From positions 248,001-312,000 of the forward strand of contig VTPC01008821.1 of assembly GCA_011009095.1 (NCBI GenBank): 64,000 nt of DNA. The letters run 5' to 3'. The notes beneath the pieces are model-generated. The model did not search any database and was not told where the DNA came from. It saw only the letters and a program-made list of their open reading frames with translations. The stretch comes from Ignelater luminosus (lineage: Eukaryota > Arthropoda > Insecta > Coleoptera > Elateridae). Numbering within the stretch: the stretch's first letter is position 1; every line of letters begins with the position of its first letter. The translations under genes were made by a program, and so were the position numbers. Positions 12,088-25,959 of the stretch are shown one piece after another.

Positions 12088-14430
12088 TTTAAACTGATCA
12101 CAAGTGAAACACATGTCTGTTGCTTGAATTAACGATCTGAGCAGAGCCAAATAGAAGCTTCCGTCTTAGACTAATAATAAATAACCAAGTTTTTGTCTCA
12201 AGTAGATATATGTGGTTCAGAATCATTGATGAACTTCTAAATTTTTGGTATCATTCTAACATTAGTATCTGCCTAGCCTGAACGATATATGTCAATCCCA
12301 ATTTTTATGTAACAGTTTTGAAGAAGTTCTAAGTTTCTTAAACATAGTAGAATTGTTATGTTCCAATCATCAAAATCATCAACAGTGTCTACCTTGAAGA
12401 AGTCAATATTGAACCATATAAGGTAATCAAATCTTTACACCATGTCCTGTAATCTTGTTTCCTATCAGATAAACTCAGTATTATCGTTCAGATTAAGTAA
12501 AATCTGTTTAGCTAGCTGAGACTTAACGAAAATTTTGTTCTAACACAGTAAGGAATAAGGAGATGTTTGTGATCTGGGACAGTGTACTACGATCTTGGGC
12601 GTCATTCAGGTTTGACCCTTTTCCATTGGGTCTACCACAAGAAGTTTCAACATTCCAAATTGATAATCTAGTCGGAAGAACTCGCATTGGGATACCACTA
12701 GAAGTTAGTAAAGAAACAAAAAAGGAAGCTTTTCCCAAACTTAATCATCATATATCCTTTTGGGCATTTTGTTTCCCGTGCAGTTTTGCAGATGATGATA
12801 ATTTAGAGCAAATTTAACCGAAGCGTGTGTTTTGACACTTACCAACTTACCATCAAATGGTATTCATTCAAAGAAACAGAAGATTAAGAATTGACCTTTG
12901 GAGAAAATTCTTGATAATTGTGCTTAACATTTTTCTCCAGATTCTTCAGCTTGGTCTAATCGGTTTTGGTCCAGTGTTTGTTTTAATTTTGTTTTAGGAG
13001 AACAACTGACATATTAGTCTTGCTAACTAAGAGACTTTTCGATTTTTTTACAATACATTTTAATATCAAGACGGAAATCTAAACAACCTTAGTGCAAAAT
13101 AATTGAATAATAGTTTCAATTGTTTCGTTTTTCCTTTTTTTATTGAAGCGCAACTCACTCGTGTTAAACTTGATCTACAACAACAATCGAATGCCAAAGA
13201 AATAAGAAACTCGATTTTCTAACCAACAATAATTATACAATAAGAACTGTAAACTATCAGCAATTTTTCATTTTAACTTACCAGGTATATAATATGTATA
13301 CCAACCTAATAAATATATTTTATACGTCGAACACCGTATCCTGTTCACAATAGAAACACACAAAGTTATTAGAACACAGCACGCAAGATATTAGTCATAA
13401 TAATCATTTATTGAACTGGTTTGATTATTGCCTTTTATAACTTGTTTCCAATGCTCGCGGTTGTCGTTATAAAGAGAGATATGCATCTCTCTCCGCTGAG
13501 TTAGGATACGATTATCAGATATAATGAGTGTTTTGATTCAATGCTGTATTCATCTCTTGATATGCTGCCCTCTCCAGAAATCAAGTGAATGTCTCAATTG
13601 CCATGCAAGAGAGTGCACGCTCATGTTATTTTATGGCCGTCGATGGTTGAATGGATAGATGAATGTTTCTTTCTTAATAATTTCACTAATAATCTAGTGT
13701 CGATCTTATTTCTTTTTTGTTTTTCGAAATAAACAATTGATGGCGGTATAATAATATCAATGTCAGTTCCTGTGTCTGTCTTATTGCGTCCTTTACACGT
13801 AGACACAATCACACACAAGTCAACTATTATCGGAACTCACATTAAGTATCCAACATTCATAGCTCATTGTCATGGTTGTCCACAATCGTTAAACAAAAGA
13901 TTACACGATAGGAATATGATAATGAGATAAAATTTTTACCTTGATGTTTACAGGACGTTGGTTTCATAACCTAAACTGTTACTAGTCAATCAGTTTTTGT
14001 TTTCTGCGATCGTAAAACATTCTCCTTTCATTTTTTTAAATAACGTCCTTTATAATATTATTATTGATGGACTTATATGTATATGTAGGTATGTCGATAT
14101 TAAATTATTCTTAAAGGTATAACCTCGATTTCTTTTTTTTATATTAATTTCCTTATTGTTTGATTGCAGTGAAAGTTTAACACTTCGATTTTTTAATTTG
14201 AGAAGGTGTTTTGTTTAAGTGTTAAATGATTTTATTTAGGTAAATTAGAGGTTAGAATTAGTTGAGATCATATTGTTTTCTACTGTTTCAATTCAAAAGT
14301 AAAATATATTTTAGAAATGGAAATATTCTAAACCTTTAGCTTCAAGATATAACTCGCGCTATCACTAAAAACAGTAGAAGCTCAAGAAATTTTAGTTCGT
14401 TGACGTTCTTTTTCCATAATCTTCCACATA
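12088..14430. other. AT-rich non-coding DNA
   Basis: No gene recognised. The 12563-12817 open frame overlaps one on the other strand, and neither shows a domain. A perfect 8-bp-stem, 4-base-loop hairpin (AGAGAGAT/ATCTCTCT) lies at 13473-13492. Confidence 0.45.
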
Positions 14431-14432
14431 TA

Positions 14433-15724
14433 CGAGGGCTGTTTGACGGAAGCGTGACTTTCCGCTAGATGGCGCTGATATCGGTAAATCGAAAACATTA
14501 GCATATACGTCAGTCTTTTAGAGGCTTAACCTCCAAATTTCATGTCAATCTGTGAAATAGTATACATTTGGCAGTCATAGAAATCAATCAAGTTTGTGCT
14601 ATTTTGTAAATATGGAAAAACGTGAATTTCGTGTTTTAATTAAACATTATTTTTTACGTGGAAAAACAGTGAAAGAAACTGAGGAGAAATTACGGAAATA
14701 TTACGGTGAATCTGCTCCATCGCATGGAATGGTTTCCAAGTGGTTTAATTCATTTAAAACTGGCCGTATGAGCACTGACGATGGTGAACGCTCCGGGCCC
14801 TTACAAACGGTCACTACTAAGGAAATCGTTGACAAAATCCATAATATGGTAATGGCTGATCGACGTTTGAAAGTGCGCGAGATAGTTGATGCTGTTGGCA
14901 TCTCAATCGAACGGGTGCATAATATTTTACACGAACATTTGCATATGAAAAAGGTATCGGCAAGATGGGTGCCGCGATTACTCACAGTGGACCAAATGAG
15001 AATTCGTGTTCAACTTTCAAATCAATGTTTGGTCATGTTACAACGTAATCCAGTTGAGTTTTTTCGCCGATATGTGACTGTTGACGAAACCTGGTCCACC
15101 ACCATACCCCCGAGACAAACGAACAGTCGAAACAATGGATATCACCAGACGAACGTGCACCAAAGAAGATTAAAATTGGTCACTCGGCTAATAAGGTCAT
15201 GGCGACTATTTTTTGGGATTCTAAAGGCATAATCCATATTGACTATTTGGAAAGGGGTAAAACAATAACTGGCCAATATTATACTGATTTATTGACCCGT
15301 TTTGATGTTATCTTAAAGAAAAAACGCCCACATTTGGCACGTAAGAAAGTGCTCTCTCATTACGACAACGCCCCATCTCATTCATCTGCAATTGCGACCG
15401 CTAAATTGGTACAATTACGCTACGAACTGCTTCTCCATCCACCATACTCACCGGATCTGGCCCCAGGCGACTTTTTTTTATTTCCGAATTTGAAGAAATT
15501 TCTCGCAGGAAAAAAATTCGCATCAAATGAAGAGGTTATTGCTGCAACGGAGGCCTATTTTGACGAGTTGCCAAACGAACATTTCTCAGACGGCTTAAAG
15601 AAATTGGAAAGTCGTTGGACTAAGTGTGTAGCACTTGAAGGGAACTATGTTGAAAAATAATAAAAAAAATCTAGGCTAAACCTGTTTTTTATTGAAATGT
15701 CACACTTCCGTCAAACAGCCCTCG
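14433..15724 (+). mobile_element. DD34D mariner element, nearly intact (1292 bp)
   Basis: Inverted repeats of about 28 bp at 14433-14460 and 15697-15724 begin CGAGGGCTGTTTGACGGAAG. They differ at two positions and are flanked by TA on both sides (14431-14432, 15725-15726). Element length is normal for mariner. The ends resemble but do not equal those of the 6551 and 50598 elements, so three different mariner lineages have inserted in this window. Confidence 0.96.
14612..15660 (+). pseudogene. Mariner transposase (DD34D) with a single one-base deletion
   Basis: The start is the ATG at 14612 (MEKREFRV), which fits the family better than the upstream in-frame TTG. The N-terminal paired-like helix-turn-helix half reads to VDETW (first catalytic Asp, about 15080-15094). 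A one-base deletion just after that Trp throws the frame off. The other frame continues to the TAA at 15658 with DNAPSH (second Asp) and LAPGDFFLF (third Asp, 34 residues between them). It ends in LEGNYVEK. The 1049-bp span is one base short of 350 codons, so one deletion explains the break. Translation as it stands gives a 206-residue product lacking two catalytic Asp residues. That product keeps the DNA-binding half. Confidence 0.95.
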
Positions 15725-15726
15725 TA

Positions 15727-16100
15727 TGTAAGTAGTTTACTCACAAATAACGATTCTGCTTGATTTTGAACATCTAGTAGCTAAGTTTCCTACTTTGTTG
15801 CAAGTAAAGCATTTTGAGTTTGTAGGAAAAAGGCTCATTGTCTATTATTATCAAGCCATACGTTTTAGACCCTTCTCGTTTGGTCTTCTCTATTGGAAGT
15901 TTCTGTTCTGTTAGATTTATGCGTATCACCTGACTGGTAGCCTCACCCAGTCAAGTTATATTATTGGCACATACATAATTTTATTAAAGTTATCGTTTAT
16001 TTGTAGGGGGCGATGCTAAATGTTGTCTTCTCCTAGTCTTGAAATATTCAAAGAAGTAAATTCATGGGCAGGAATTCACTTTTATTTTTCAATTCTTATA
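15727..16100. other. Non-coding DNA
   Basis: Nothing recognised. Confidence 0.4.
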
Positions 16101-16159
16101 TTGAAGATTAAAATTGTATCCATCGTTAAATACTAGCTATCACTGTATATTTCACCCTA

Positions 16160-16960
16160 TATTTCACAATTTCCTAAAGACTCGTATCCGCGCGCACAAG
16201 CTTTCGCCTAAGCAAAATAGCTTGCCACAGTGGCGTACGGCGAGTACAGATATACATATTAGCCCGCGGGCCTCTTCGGATTTATTTGCTTTAATTATGA
16301 TTAGCACTCGACTTCATTTCAAGATTTATATTTATTAAACTAGAGCTGTCGTAGCTCCGTTTCGCTCTACTGCACCACTTCTAGGCCCTCCTTCCTCCGG
16401 CACAACCACTTCAGTCAGTCACCAGGTGGGTGGTGGGCACCGTCTGTTAAAACAGAAGAATCTTCAAGAATTTTAAATTATTTTAAAGAATCTTTTTAAT
16501 TTAATTTTGCTCTTTCGTTTTTATTTATATGTGTTATTATTCTTTTTCTATTTATTGTTATTATTTTTTTCATATTGTTTGCCCCTTTTTATTTTTATTT
16601 GTAAGATGGGTTTGCTCCTTTTGTTTACTTTAGCGCTTGGAACCTTCCGGTTTTGGAATTAACAAAGTTGAGGTCGAGACAAAAAATGTGCATTGTTGGC
16701 GGAGCTGCATATCAGTCAATGACATTTTTCCGTTGGTAACAGGTTGCTAAATGCGCTTTTTTTTAACCCGCTTGAAGAGGAACCTGAACTAAATTACCTT
16801 TGTTTCGGGGTTCACCCTGCAACGAGCAACCTGTGGCGATTCAGAGTCGAGCTTCGCACTTTATTAAGAGAGTTAGCTACGGACTCAGATCGGGCTAAGG
16901 CCTTTCAACAGATCTCCCCTTCGTTAACCTTCTAACAGGTTACTTGCTATGGTCCAAGTA
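16160..16960. other. GC-richer block of unknown origin
   Basis: Base composition is higher in G+C than the flanks (e.g. 16185-16280, 16375-16445 and 16750-16930). A 63-codon open frame at 16744-16935 (+) reads PLEEEPELNYLCFGVHPATS and then a charged helix-like tail. I see no catalytic motif, long terminal repeat or target duplication. It could be an old retroelement leader or gag scrap, but I cannot show that. Confidence 0.25.
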
Positions 16961-19930
16961 CGAGTCAAGTTGCATTCTGGTTAATTAAAAAGTTGTATAC
17001 TCTTCGGTCGTATGGCTGTGGCCCTCTCAGGAATTTTCATAATGAAATTTATAACGGTTTGGCTTATTTGAGTTATTTAGAATTTATATGAACAAAAATT
17101 TCTAGCCTTGGAACGAATCATTAGTCATTTTAAGACTCGCCTACTACGAGCACGGTCTAAAATTGGATTCCGAAAACTATAAAGATTCTTCCGGTCTTTA
17201 CAGGCCCACAAGTCTTTGCAGGCTTTTACGTTTTTAGGGAACTTTGAATTTTTGTGGACCAAACCAAAGTATGTATTGGTAGCAAGCCTCAATTCAATCG
17301 CTCTTTAGGTTTTGATGGTTTTGGCATTCCAAGATTTCTTTGGGTTCTTGTTCTGATTGTACTTTACATTATTTTTTATCAGTTTGATCAATATTCTTGT
17401 TAAATGATGCGAACACCCTATTAGAAAAGTTGAAAGGAAAAATAATGAGATTGTTTTCTTCCTACATTTGGACAAAGACAATCTCAATTATTCTTTCATT
17501 TTAATATTTATGTTGTTTATGAAAAAGTCAAGCTTTGTCATATTTTGTTACCCTTTACGCTTGATTATCTTCGTAAGTAAATTCCTTGACCTTCAAATAT
17601 TCAATTTGTCTTCCACCCTGCAAGGCTTTAGCATTGTAACATCCTATAGCAGAAATATTCTTATGCAGAATTAACTGTTACCATACATTTTAATTTAGAA
17701 TCTTTCAAATAGAAATTTCTTTGATTTTTGGCCAGGTCCAAATTGACCAAAAATCGAAAATTGTGTATGCGGATGATTTGTTATCTTACATGAATCCAAA
17801 TTGAAAGATTCGTATTTTCAATAACTTCTAGTCGCTTAGAGGAACAAACTCAAGTGTGATACAAAAGAATTCGGGGTTAAAGTGTAGTTATCCTCCATAA
17901 TGATGTCGTGTAGACCAAAAATGGAAAAGTAACTGCGAACAAGACCGACTATTTCAATAATGAAAGTTTAGAAATTTTGCATGAAAATTAAAATGAATAA
18001 AGCTTTGTGGCATCGACATACCTGATTTTGACGATCTAGCTATATTTGGCCCAAGATAAACCGAAAAGGTTATGTTACAAGGGTGCTTCCTACATAGTAC
18101 CAAACGTTTTTCAATTGGGCACGAGATTGTAGAAATGGCAATCTTTTTTCGATTTCGTGTCTATTGGGCACCTTGGCCATGTTCGTTGTTGCTGTAGACC
18201 TTTTTAATAAAAGTTAATAGAAAGATCTCTGAAATATCAAGTCAACAGTATTGGATAAAAGTCAGATCTGAAGAAAAAATATTTTTATAAATATTTTCAA
18301 AAAGGGCCTAAGAATATATGACGCAGAAATATTAGACATGGGATTCTTTCCTACAACAATCTTAGCAACTATTTGTGAAAGTGAAGATTCTATTTTGTCA
18401 ATAACTATCATCATATCTGAAAGAAGAACTTGAGACTTGGAATTCTATCTTCTTAATTTTTTCATTTCATTGGTCTTTCTTGTTTATCTTCGATTCGAAA
18501 TGACTCTTCAAATTTATTCTAGAAAACATAAGAAGGTAGTTAAGGAATTAAACATACAATCTTAAAAAGCATGCTTTAAATGTTTACAACTGGGTCATTC
18601 GGTAAAAAGTTGTTAAAATTTGCTATTTCGGAAATTTTGAAGGCATTGACCTTATAACGTCGTGAAGAAATTTAGGTAATGTTCGCAGGGAGAATTAAGT
18701 TAAAATCACTTTTCGGACAATTCTGATTTCGTTAGATTAAATTAAGATTAAAAAGTGTGATACGATAAGTTAATGATTGTTAGGTTATGTCTGATCGTCA
18801 GGCAATTGTTGTTTCAAAACATTTGACCTTCACGTTTCAATTCTAAAATAAGAACCTTTTGTAAATATAAATAAAACTTCATTCATACATTCTTGTAAGT
18901 CAATTGCGGATGAAATAAATAATGACTATCGTCACGCGAATCTTACGATGAAATCGGAATTGTGAGTAGACACATAACATACATTTTATTGACACCGCTG
19001 AACATTTCCGTAACCTTACCATTTAAAGAAGTTACATTTTTTTTATATCAAAGCTATAATTTACAAACAAATTAAATTTCGAACTCGTAGATCATTAAGC
19101 AGTTTAGTGTTGCAGCTTATGGTATAAAAATTATAGTGCCCATATCAATAGAAAAATTATGAACTCGATCATAATATCATAGCTGGAAGCAAATTGGTTT
19201 ATACCTAACTAATATTCATCTTTTATGATAGTAAACATAATGTACCGTAAGATCAACAACCTTTTGCATAACTTCTTCATTGACCTCGCAATTCTTTTCT
19301 TAATTTTATTATCATACTATGAGCTTTTGAATATTAGGATGTCTCAATCCATTAATCTTTTCAATCTAAATCATTAATTAATTTGTTATCCTTCTCCTTC
19401 TTCCTCTTTCTTCTTTTTTATTTTTGCGAGTTTTTAATTTATAATCTTGAAAGAAGAAGCAAAAAGGTTTGTTTTCTCAATTAACTACAAGAATGTGTAT
19501 ACAATATACAAAATAAAATTGGTTGATCCCCCAAAAGAATTTTCCAAGGTCTTAATGTGCAAAGTAGCCTCGTTGGATACTTTCAAACTTCATTATTATG
19601 ACAAATGAGCTTACCTGTGGTACTTCACTTTAAAAAAAGTGTTGTTCGTTCACCTGACTCCTCATCAAGAGGCACACCAGCTCGTTTTAATCACATCTTA
19701 TGTTATAAATCATCTGTTGAGTGACGGTTTTTGATTATAAATTAGAAGGTGTTGTACGGGGAGCGTACCGGTGTTTTGATTTTTGATTTTGGCAATTAAT
19801 TTTAATTACCTTTAATTATAATTAGATTTTACCTCTTCATTACTTTATTTTAAAATATTTTTATCATCAATTTTATTCGTACATTACAACGAAATGATAC
19901 GAAGTAATCGTGTCATATCAAGGATTCTAT
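16960..19930. other. AT-rich non-coding DNA
   Basis: No gene or element recognised. Confidence 0.45.
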
Positions 19931-19937
19931 AATGTAA

Positions 19938-20147
19938 TTGAGATATGAGGAACGAATAAGCACGGCTTGTGGGTTCTTCGAAGCTGTGGTTACATGGGCG
20001 GTCTTCGACCACGATCCCGAAACCTATAATTGCGGCAATTTTGTTTTCTCATACTTCATTGCGCTTGGTGTGCTCGTTTTGGTTATATCAGGTTTGCTTG
20101 ATGACGCCTTTCGGCTCGTTTTTGATGGGCTCGGATGGGATTCGTGA
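19938..20147 (+). other. Exon-like open block ending at a GTGAGT donor
   Basis: A 69-codon open frame begins at a TTG with no in-frame ATG. It reads as a hydrophobic protein-like stretch (NCGNFVFSYFIALGVLVLVI). A consensus splice donor GTGAGT starts at 20145, next to its end. The block is GC-richer than its flanks and is followed by a CAT microsatellite. It could be a non-coding first exon or promoter region of ci or another gene. I recognise no protein family. Confidence 0.2.
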
Positions 20148-20195
20148 GTTGTTTTTTTAATATTAGTCTAAAGACTCTGTTTTGGTCGACCGACT

Positions 20196-20217
20196 CATCA
20201 TCATCATCATCATCATC
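20196..20217. repeat. CAT/ATC trinucleotide microsatellite
   Basis: About seven uninterrupted copies of a trinucleotide (tcatcatcat...). A 6-bp-stem inverted repeat CGAGGC/GCCTCG follows at about 20286-20307. Confidence 0.85.
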
Positions 20218-20889
20218 CTCGTCTTCGTGGATATTTCCATCTCGCTCTCTTTCCATTGAATGGTTAAATAAGTAATTTTGTACGCGAGGCTATATTCCGC
20301 CTCGGGTTAACTTACTATTAACACTTCTTTGTCTAAAACTAGTAGCCTTATTCAGTTTGAAATCTGGATTGAGCAATTATATTGTAGGTATATAAGAAGG
20401 TTCTCTCGTTAAGCAATTTGATATCTCATTAGAAAATCTATTACAAACAAATAAGAGGGATCTTAAAACAGTGAAACGAGGAATTAACAATTGAAAGAAA
20501 AGAAAATGACATGTGACTGTCTGGCATAGCCAGCACATGACGTTGCAATTAACCAGCTCCCGCTTTTACGATCACAAATTAGAGGTTAATGTTTTTTTGA
20601 AGCAAACTAGTTAGTACTACAAAAGTTGTTGGTAGCATTGTTAATCTTACGAACGCTTTTCTGTATTAAAACAAAAGATTATTAAATGTTTTGTTTAGTT
20701 AGAATTTTTTATCAGTGAATCAATTTTGTATTTTTCATTGAAAAGTAACTTGCAACTTAGTTGTTATTTTATTAACAATTTTTGACTTTTCTTCAAACAT
20801 TATATTTTGTCTCAATCAAACACAACCAACAAAAGAACTAGGAAAGTATTCCATGAGAATCTACACTGGATTTTGATACGAAGAATTCT

Positions 20890-22480
20890 TGTTGGTTTAT
20901 TTTAAATCAAATATTCTTAGCTATATCAAAACCAGGTATATTGTTACTATGGAAGATTGTTCATTTTGATTTTCATGCAAAATTCTCAAAGCGATTAAAC
21001 AGAAAATAGTTCAGAAATTGCTTTGCTTTGCATTTGATCATCCATGGAGTTTAGCTAATTTTCAACTGCAAACCTTTAGATATCACTTTTGGATTTGTTC
21101 CACCAAACCGATATTACTTGCAAAAATGAGCAACAGCTACATTTTTTGTTGAAAGATAGATTTTGTTAAATCAAAAGATTTATAGATCTCAGAAGTTATT
21201 GAAAATACGCACCTTCCAATTTGGTGTTATGTAATAAGGATATTTTTCAATAACAAATCAGTTGAACATGCAATTACCAGTTCTTGGTCAAGTTGGGAGT
21301 TGGCCAGAAATAAAAAATAAAACTTTTCTGCTACAATTTTACAATACTAAACTTTGCATGGTGGGAGGAAGATTAATATCTGGGAAATCAAATTTTTTGT
21401 TTGTTGTTTAATTTGTTTTCTTCTTGGTTTACTTTACATAATATCAAGTCGTTTGGGTACGCAATTGCAGGTATTTGGTAAAATTAGGACCTGATCAAAA
21501 ATTAAAAAAAAATCTATTTCTAAGAGTTTCACATAACCTTGCATAGTGGACGGAAGAAGGCAGGAAGCAATCTACTTTATCCACAAACTAGGCAAAGGAA
21601 CCATGATTTATGAACGGTCACACATGTACTAAACCAAGCGCAAAATACCCCATGAACGATTTTGGGATTAAGCCTAAATAAAAACTTAACGGTTTAGTTT
21701 TGCTTTTGGGATATTTCTCTGGGTTTAATACTAACGACAAACGAAAAATCAAAGAATTTGCCAACCCCAGAAGTTATTAAAAATACAAATCTTCAGTTTG
21801 GATTTTTGGACAAATTGAAGAAACTGCGCTACCATGCTTGGTTCTAGCTGATTCTACCAAAAACTATTTTTGCAATAGGTCTCACTATACTAAACTTTGC
21901 ATGATGGAAGAGAAATGAAAATCTGAAGTCAATGAAAATTAATTTTCTGCAGCAAAAATAAGGATTAACATAACAGAAACAGAACTAAGATTTTTGGGCA
22001 ATAACACACATGCCAAAATCAAGCGCAAAATACTCCATGAACGACTTTGTATGTCATGCCAAAAAATGTTTTGGTTTTGCTTGTGGAATCTTTTTGTAAG
22101 AAACTCAAAACGTCTTGGGAAAACAAACATTTGGTATCTTTTTTAAATTATTCCTTCAAACGACAAACCACTAAAATGGTTGGTAACGGCTAATTTTGCC
22201 AAAAAATATTTTTGCTACATGTTCTATACTACTAAGCCTTCCACGATGATAGAAAGATTGAAGATGTGGAGACCAAAAGAATCTACTCAATTTTATGAAA
22301 CAAAAATAAGAATTATTATTAAACGCAACATTCTAAGAAAAACAATGAAGGTTTTTGGGCTAAAACAATGAACGATTTTGTATGTTATGCATCAAAACTG
22401 TTTTACCTCCCTAAAGTTAATCTTGGTTTGTTTCTGCCTTTAGAATCTTTCTCTAGGTTCAAGATTAACACCATAACAAA
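20890..22480. repeat. Diverged tandem repeat region, 200-550 bp units
   Basis: The anchor 'actaaactttgcatg.tgg' recurs near 21345 and 21890, with weaker versions near 21535 and 22225. A second anchor ('catgaacgattt') recurs near 21650, 22037 and 22370. Other shared blocks include 'gcaaaatac.ccatgaacga'. The open frames at 21939-22371 are repeat-derived. Confidence 0.6.
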
Positions 22481-25400
22481 ATATTACAAAAAAATGAGAA
22501 ATCTCGGGTAAGTTTCTTGAACATTTAAATTCTTATTGTTGGCACTTTCGACGTGTGATTGTGACGTTCTAATTTATTGTGTGGGTTTGAATCAACTAGG
22601 ACGTACGACACATGCTTTAGTGGCAGGCTAAGGTACGTGACTGGCTTGTTCAGACCAAACTCATAACCTTAGGAGAACGTACAGAATTGTAAAGAAATCT
22701 TTCAATTGACATTTGAAATGGTTACCGTCAGATTTTCTTACAAACTGAGATGTAAGAATATTATTTTTGTATATTTAGTAATCTGAGCAAGAACGGCAAA
22801 ATGTATATTTTGTTTCGGATTAGAATTTGGAGGTATATAATGAAGTCGCAAAACCATAGAATGAAAATAAGCATCTTCTGAATGTGCTTCTAACAGTAAA
22901 CAGTAACTGATACATGGTTGTACTTTGTTGGCATTTAATTTGCTGATCTCAGCAAGAATTGCATGAACTGACGTCTTGCTTCAAAGTGGAAGTTCCTAAG
23001 ATTTGTTGCGAGTTGCACTATCCACTATCAAAATCAATCTACAGCCAGAAGTGGGCGAATCGCTTTAGCTAACCAAAATTGCTTTACCACGACTATTGTG
23101 CTATTCCAGTGCTGGGGTTATAGAAGACTAGGTTCAGAAATAAAACCAAAGGTATAGAAGCATCTAGAGTTAATTTAGTTTGAGAAAAACCTATGGCAAA
23201 GTAGAAAGTAGGAACCGATCTTAAATCGTGGTTTTCTCCAAAATTTAATTTAAACACATTGTATATACTCGTATGTCTGTAGAATCTCTCTTTTGCATAA
23301 TCAAAACGTAAAGTTTGACTAAATATAGGATTTAATGTGTGAGCGGTTTTAGTAAACATAAAATAGCGTGTGTAAGCGGCTTTAGGAGACATTTTAAGTT
23401 GTGGTCTTGCTTTATTTTTGTCTCAATCTTACCTAATAAAGGAAATCCAAGATGGGATCAATTATATTGCATTGAGCGGTTTTTTCTCACACATGATAAT
23501 AACATCAAACGTCTCCAAGTTAATAAATCGAATAAATCATCATTAAATTTTTAAATGTTGGTGGCCTCAGAAATACTACACATATAACATACATATAAAC
23601 ATAACCTAAACTAAAATCTCTCAACGTATACCTGTATATAAATATAAATCATCGAAGGTAATCTATTGATAAAGATCTTATGCTAATCAACATTACTGGT
23701 TTAGATATTAATTAGTTTTTACATGTTAATTAGTAGTGGCACTGGTTTCTTATAATTCTTTTTTTGACAGTAATTAATAAGTCAACCGAACGGGTCAATT
23801 AAAGAAAAGAAAAAAGATAAAAGTTTTTTATGCGCGTTCCTCTCTCGTTTTTCTCTTATTACAAATTTGTAACATCGAGGATTGTTTTTCTTTAAAACTA
23901 TTAAATTCACGATTATGATTCATCGATATTTTTGTTAATGGAGAACTAATTAAGTGGTCAAGGTAGATAATTTCTAACCGAACCGGACAAAAATTTTTCC
24001 TTTGTTTCTACCTTTTAATGTACCGCTGATCAAAGGAATCTTCTACAAAAAACTTGAAGGTTCTACTACTTAATTGTCATGTACCGTGTGTGTATAGCAA
24101 ACTCAGCCCGAAGTCTTGAAACATTTAACTATTTAGTTCGATATTCCGAGCATGAAGAATGAAAATTACACATGTTGCACTTTTGTCTTTTCTGCTATGT
24201 TCGTTTCGATTTAACATCCTCTCTCGCACACACACAGAAATAGTTTAATGTATGCGAAGGAATTCCTGCAGCATCTTAGGGGTCCAACATCTATTTAAAA
24301 CCTGTCAGACTATTAAAACTAAGTTCTTTGTTTAGAATATAAAATTTGCATGGGCCTCGTGTATTCCAATATAGAGAGGACCAAGAGAAAACCAACCACT
24401 CTACCAAAACTAAAAAGGTACATACAACCAATCCAGTTTTGGTTTTTCACTTCTTTTTATCCCATCAGCGTTGGCTTTTAGGTTGTTTGTATAACAGGTG
24501 GCGATTGTAACCTTATATTAAAATTGGATCAAAAGTTAATTTACTCTTGTGGCTTCGCAGAATTTACTTTTAAATACTTCCCCTTACGGATATTGCGGTA
24601 GGAAAATTAAAATTCGTGCATTTATTAATTTCACACATATTCATTTTTTCAAATTTCTAAATGATAGTTTCAACGGAAAACTGTGGATGGAACTGGAAAA
24701 TGAAATTTAAACAAATGAAATCTTGTTTTAAAGATAATTACATGCATAATATAATTTTTAAATTATCTGGAAAATGAATGCTGACTTCTCTTCCTGTATT
24801 GGTTAAAATGGGTAAATTAGAATTCTTTGATTGAATACAGAAAAAGCATTTATTTAAATGAGGTTTCGAAAACGACCATTCCAACAAATAACATAATTAG
24901 AGGTTATGTAAACAAGCCATATCAAGCCCTATTAGATGAATATTTTGTTGTAATAATAATCTAAACGTTTGAGTTATAAAGGAAAAGAAAAGTGAGCGAT
25001 TTTTGACTCTTTTTAATCCATGCGTGTTTCAAAATATATCTCGATAGTGTAATAAGTTACAATTTCACTTTTAAATTGCTCAGAGAAGACGTAAAGATTC
25101 TCTCCTTTTAATTATTTTTACTTTTACTTGAGACCATTGTAAAAATACTACTTTAAGTATAAGGTGAGTCCGTTAATTTTCAAGCAGAAAAGACTAAAAC
25201 TAATTTTAATATGCTCGGTCAGTAACGTGACAATTTTCCTGTTGCCTCATCATGCATTAATTCCCAACTGCTTAGAATGGCCTTACAAAAATTTCTGATT
25301 CTGATATTCTACTGCACCACAGTTATTGAAATTGCTGAGAGTTGTTTGTTTGTATTATTTCAAAATTATTTGTCATTTGCTTTTGGAACATACTGGAAGA

Positions 25401-25650
25401 ACTCCACGAGCAGATCTAACCTTGTACCATCTTGCTCTTTCAGTCACAGGGCAATTTTTATAGTCAAAATTAGTCCAGGCTCCAACCTTTTAATTTTAAT
25501 TATTGATATTACAAATTGAAGGGTTGAAGATGTCAAGCTTGATGAAACCTAGACATTTGAAACAAACTCTTCAATTTCTCGTTTTGTAACTTTTTTCCTG
25601 ACAGCTTCATTTCAATTTCTTTTCATTATTTATTATTTAAACAATGAAAC
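22480..25650. other. AT-rich non-coding DNA
   Basis: No gene or element recognised. Open frames of 71-99 codons (23093-23554, 25277-25519) show no domain or splice context. Confidence 0.4.
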
Positions 25651-25911
25651 TAAATGGATCTCTTTTTAACACCACGTACATTACAACCCAAGTTAATAAA
25701 GTTCAAGCTGTGGACCCTTAATTACATCGCCGTCATTAGGGCTGTCATCCTCGTCGTCTCTGAGAAGAGTACTCATGGCGAATTTAACCGCCCCCAGCGG
25801 TTCGCAATCCACAACTCAATCATCCTCGCGGTCTTATTTCGTCGTGATTGTGTTTTATTATAATGTCGGTTCGAGAATAAGACATTCTGTGCAGAGATTG
25901 GTCTAGCGGCT

Positions 25912-25920
25912 TGGGTGGTC
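25912..25920 (-). promoter_or_regulatory. Perfect Ci/GLI binding site
   Basis: The + strand reads TGGGTGGTC, the exact complement of the GLI/Ci consensus GACCACCCA. It lies 44-52 bp upstream of the Inr-like start at 25964. It suggests direct binding by Ci itself, but occupancy is not shown. Confidence 0.5.
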
Positions 25921-25959
25921 GACTCTCCCTCCGAGACCTCGACTCCTTCAAGACACAAA

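Noticed and set aside
16415-16440. GGTGGGTGGTGGG as a GLI site
   Set aside because: The last base of the 9-mer TGGGTGGTC is wrong and the patch is simple G/T-rich sequence.
23093-23392. 99-codon minus-strand open frame
   Set aside because: No recognisable domain. Composition is that of its AT-rich flanks and an overlapping frame exists on the other strand.
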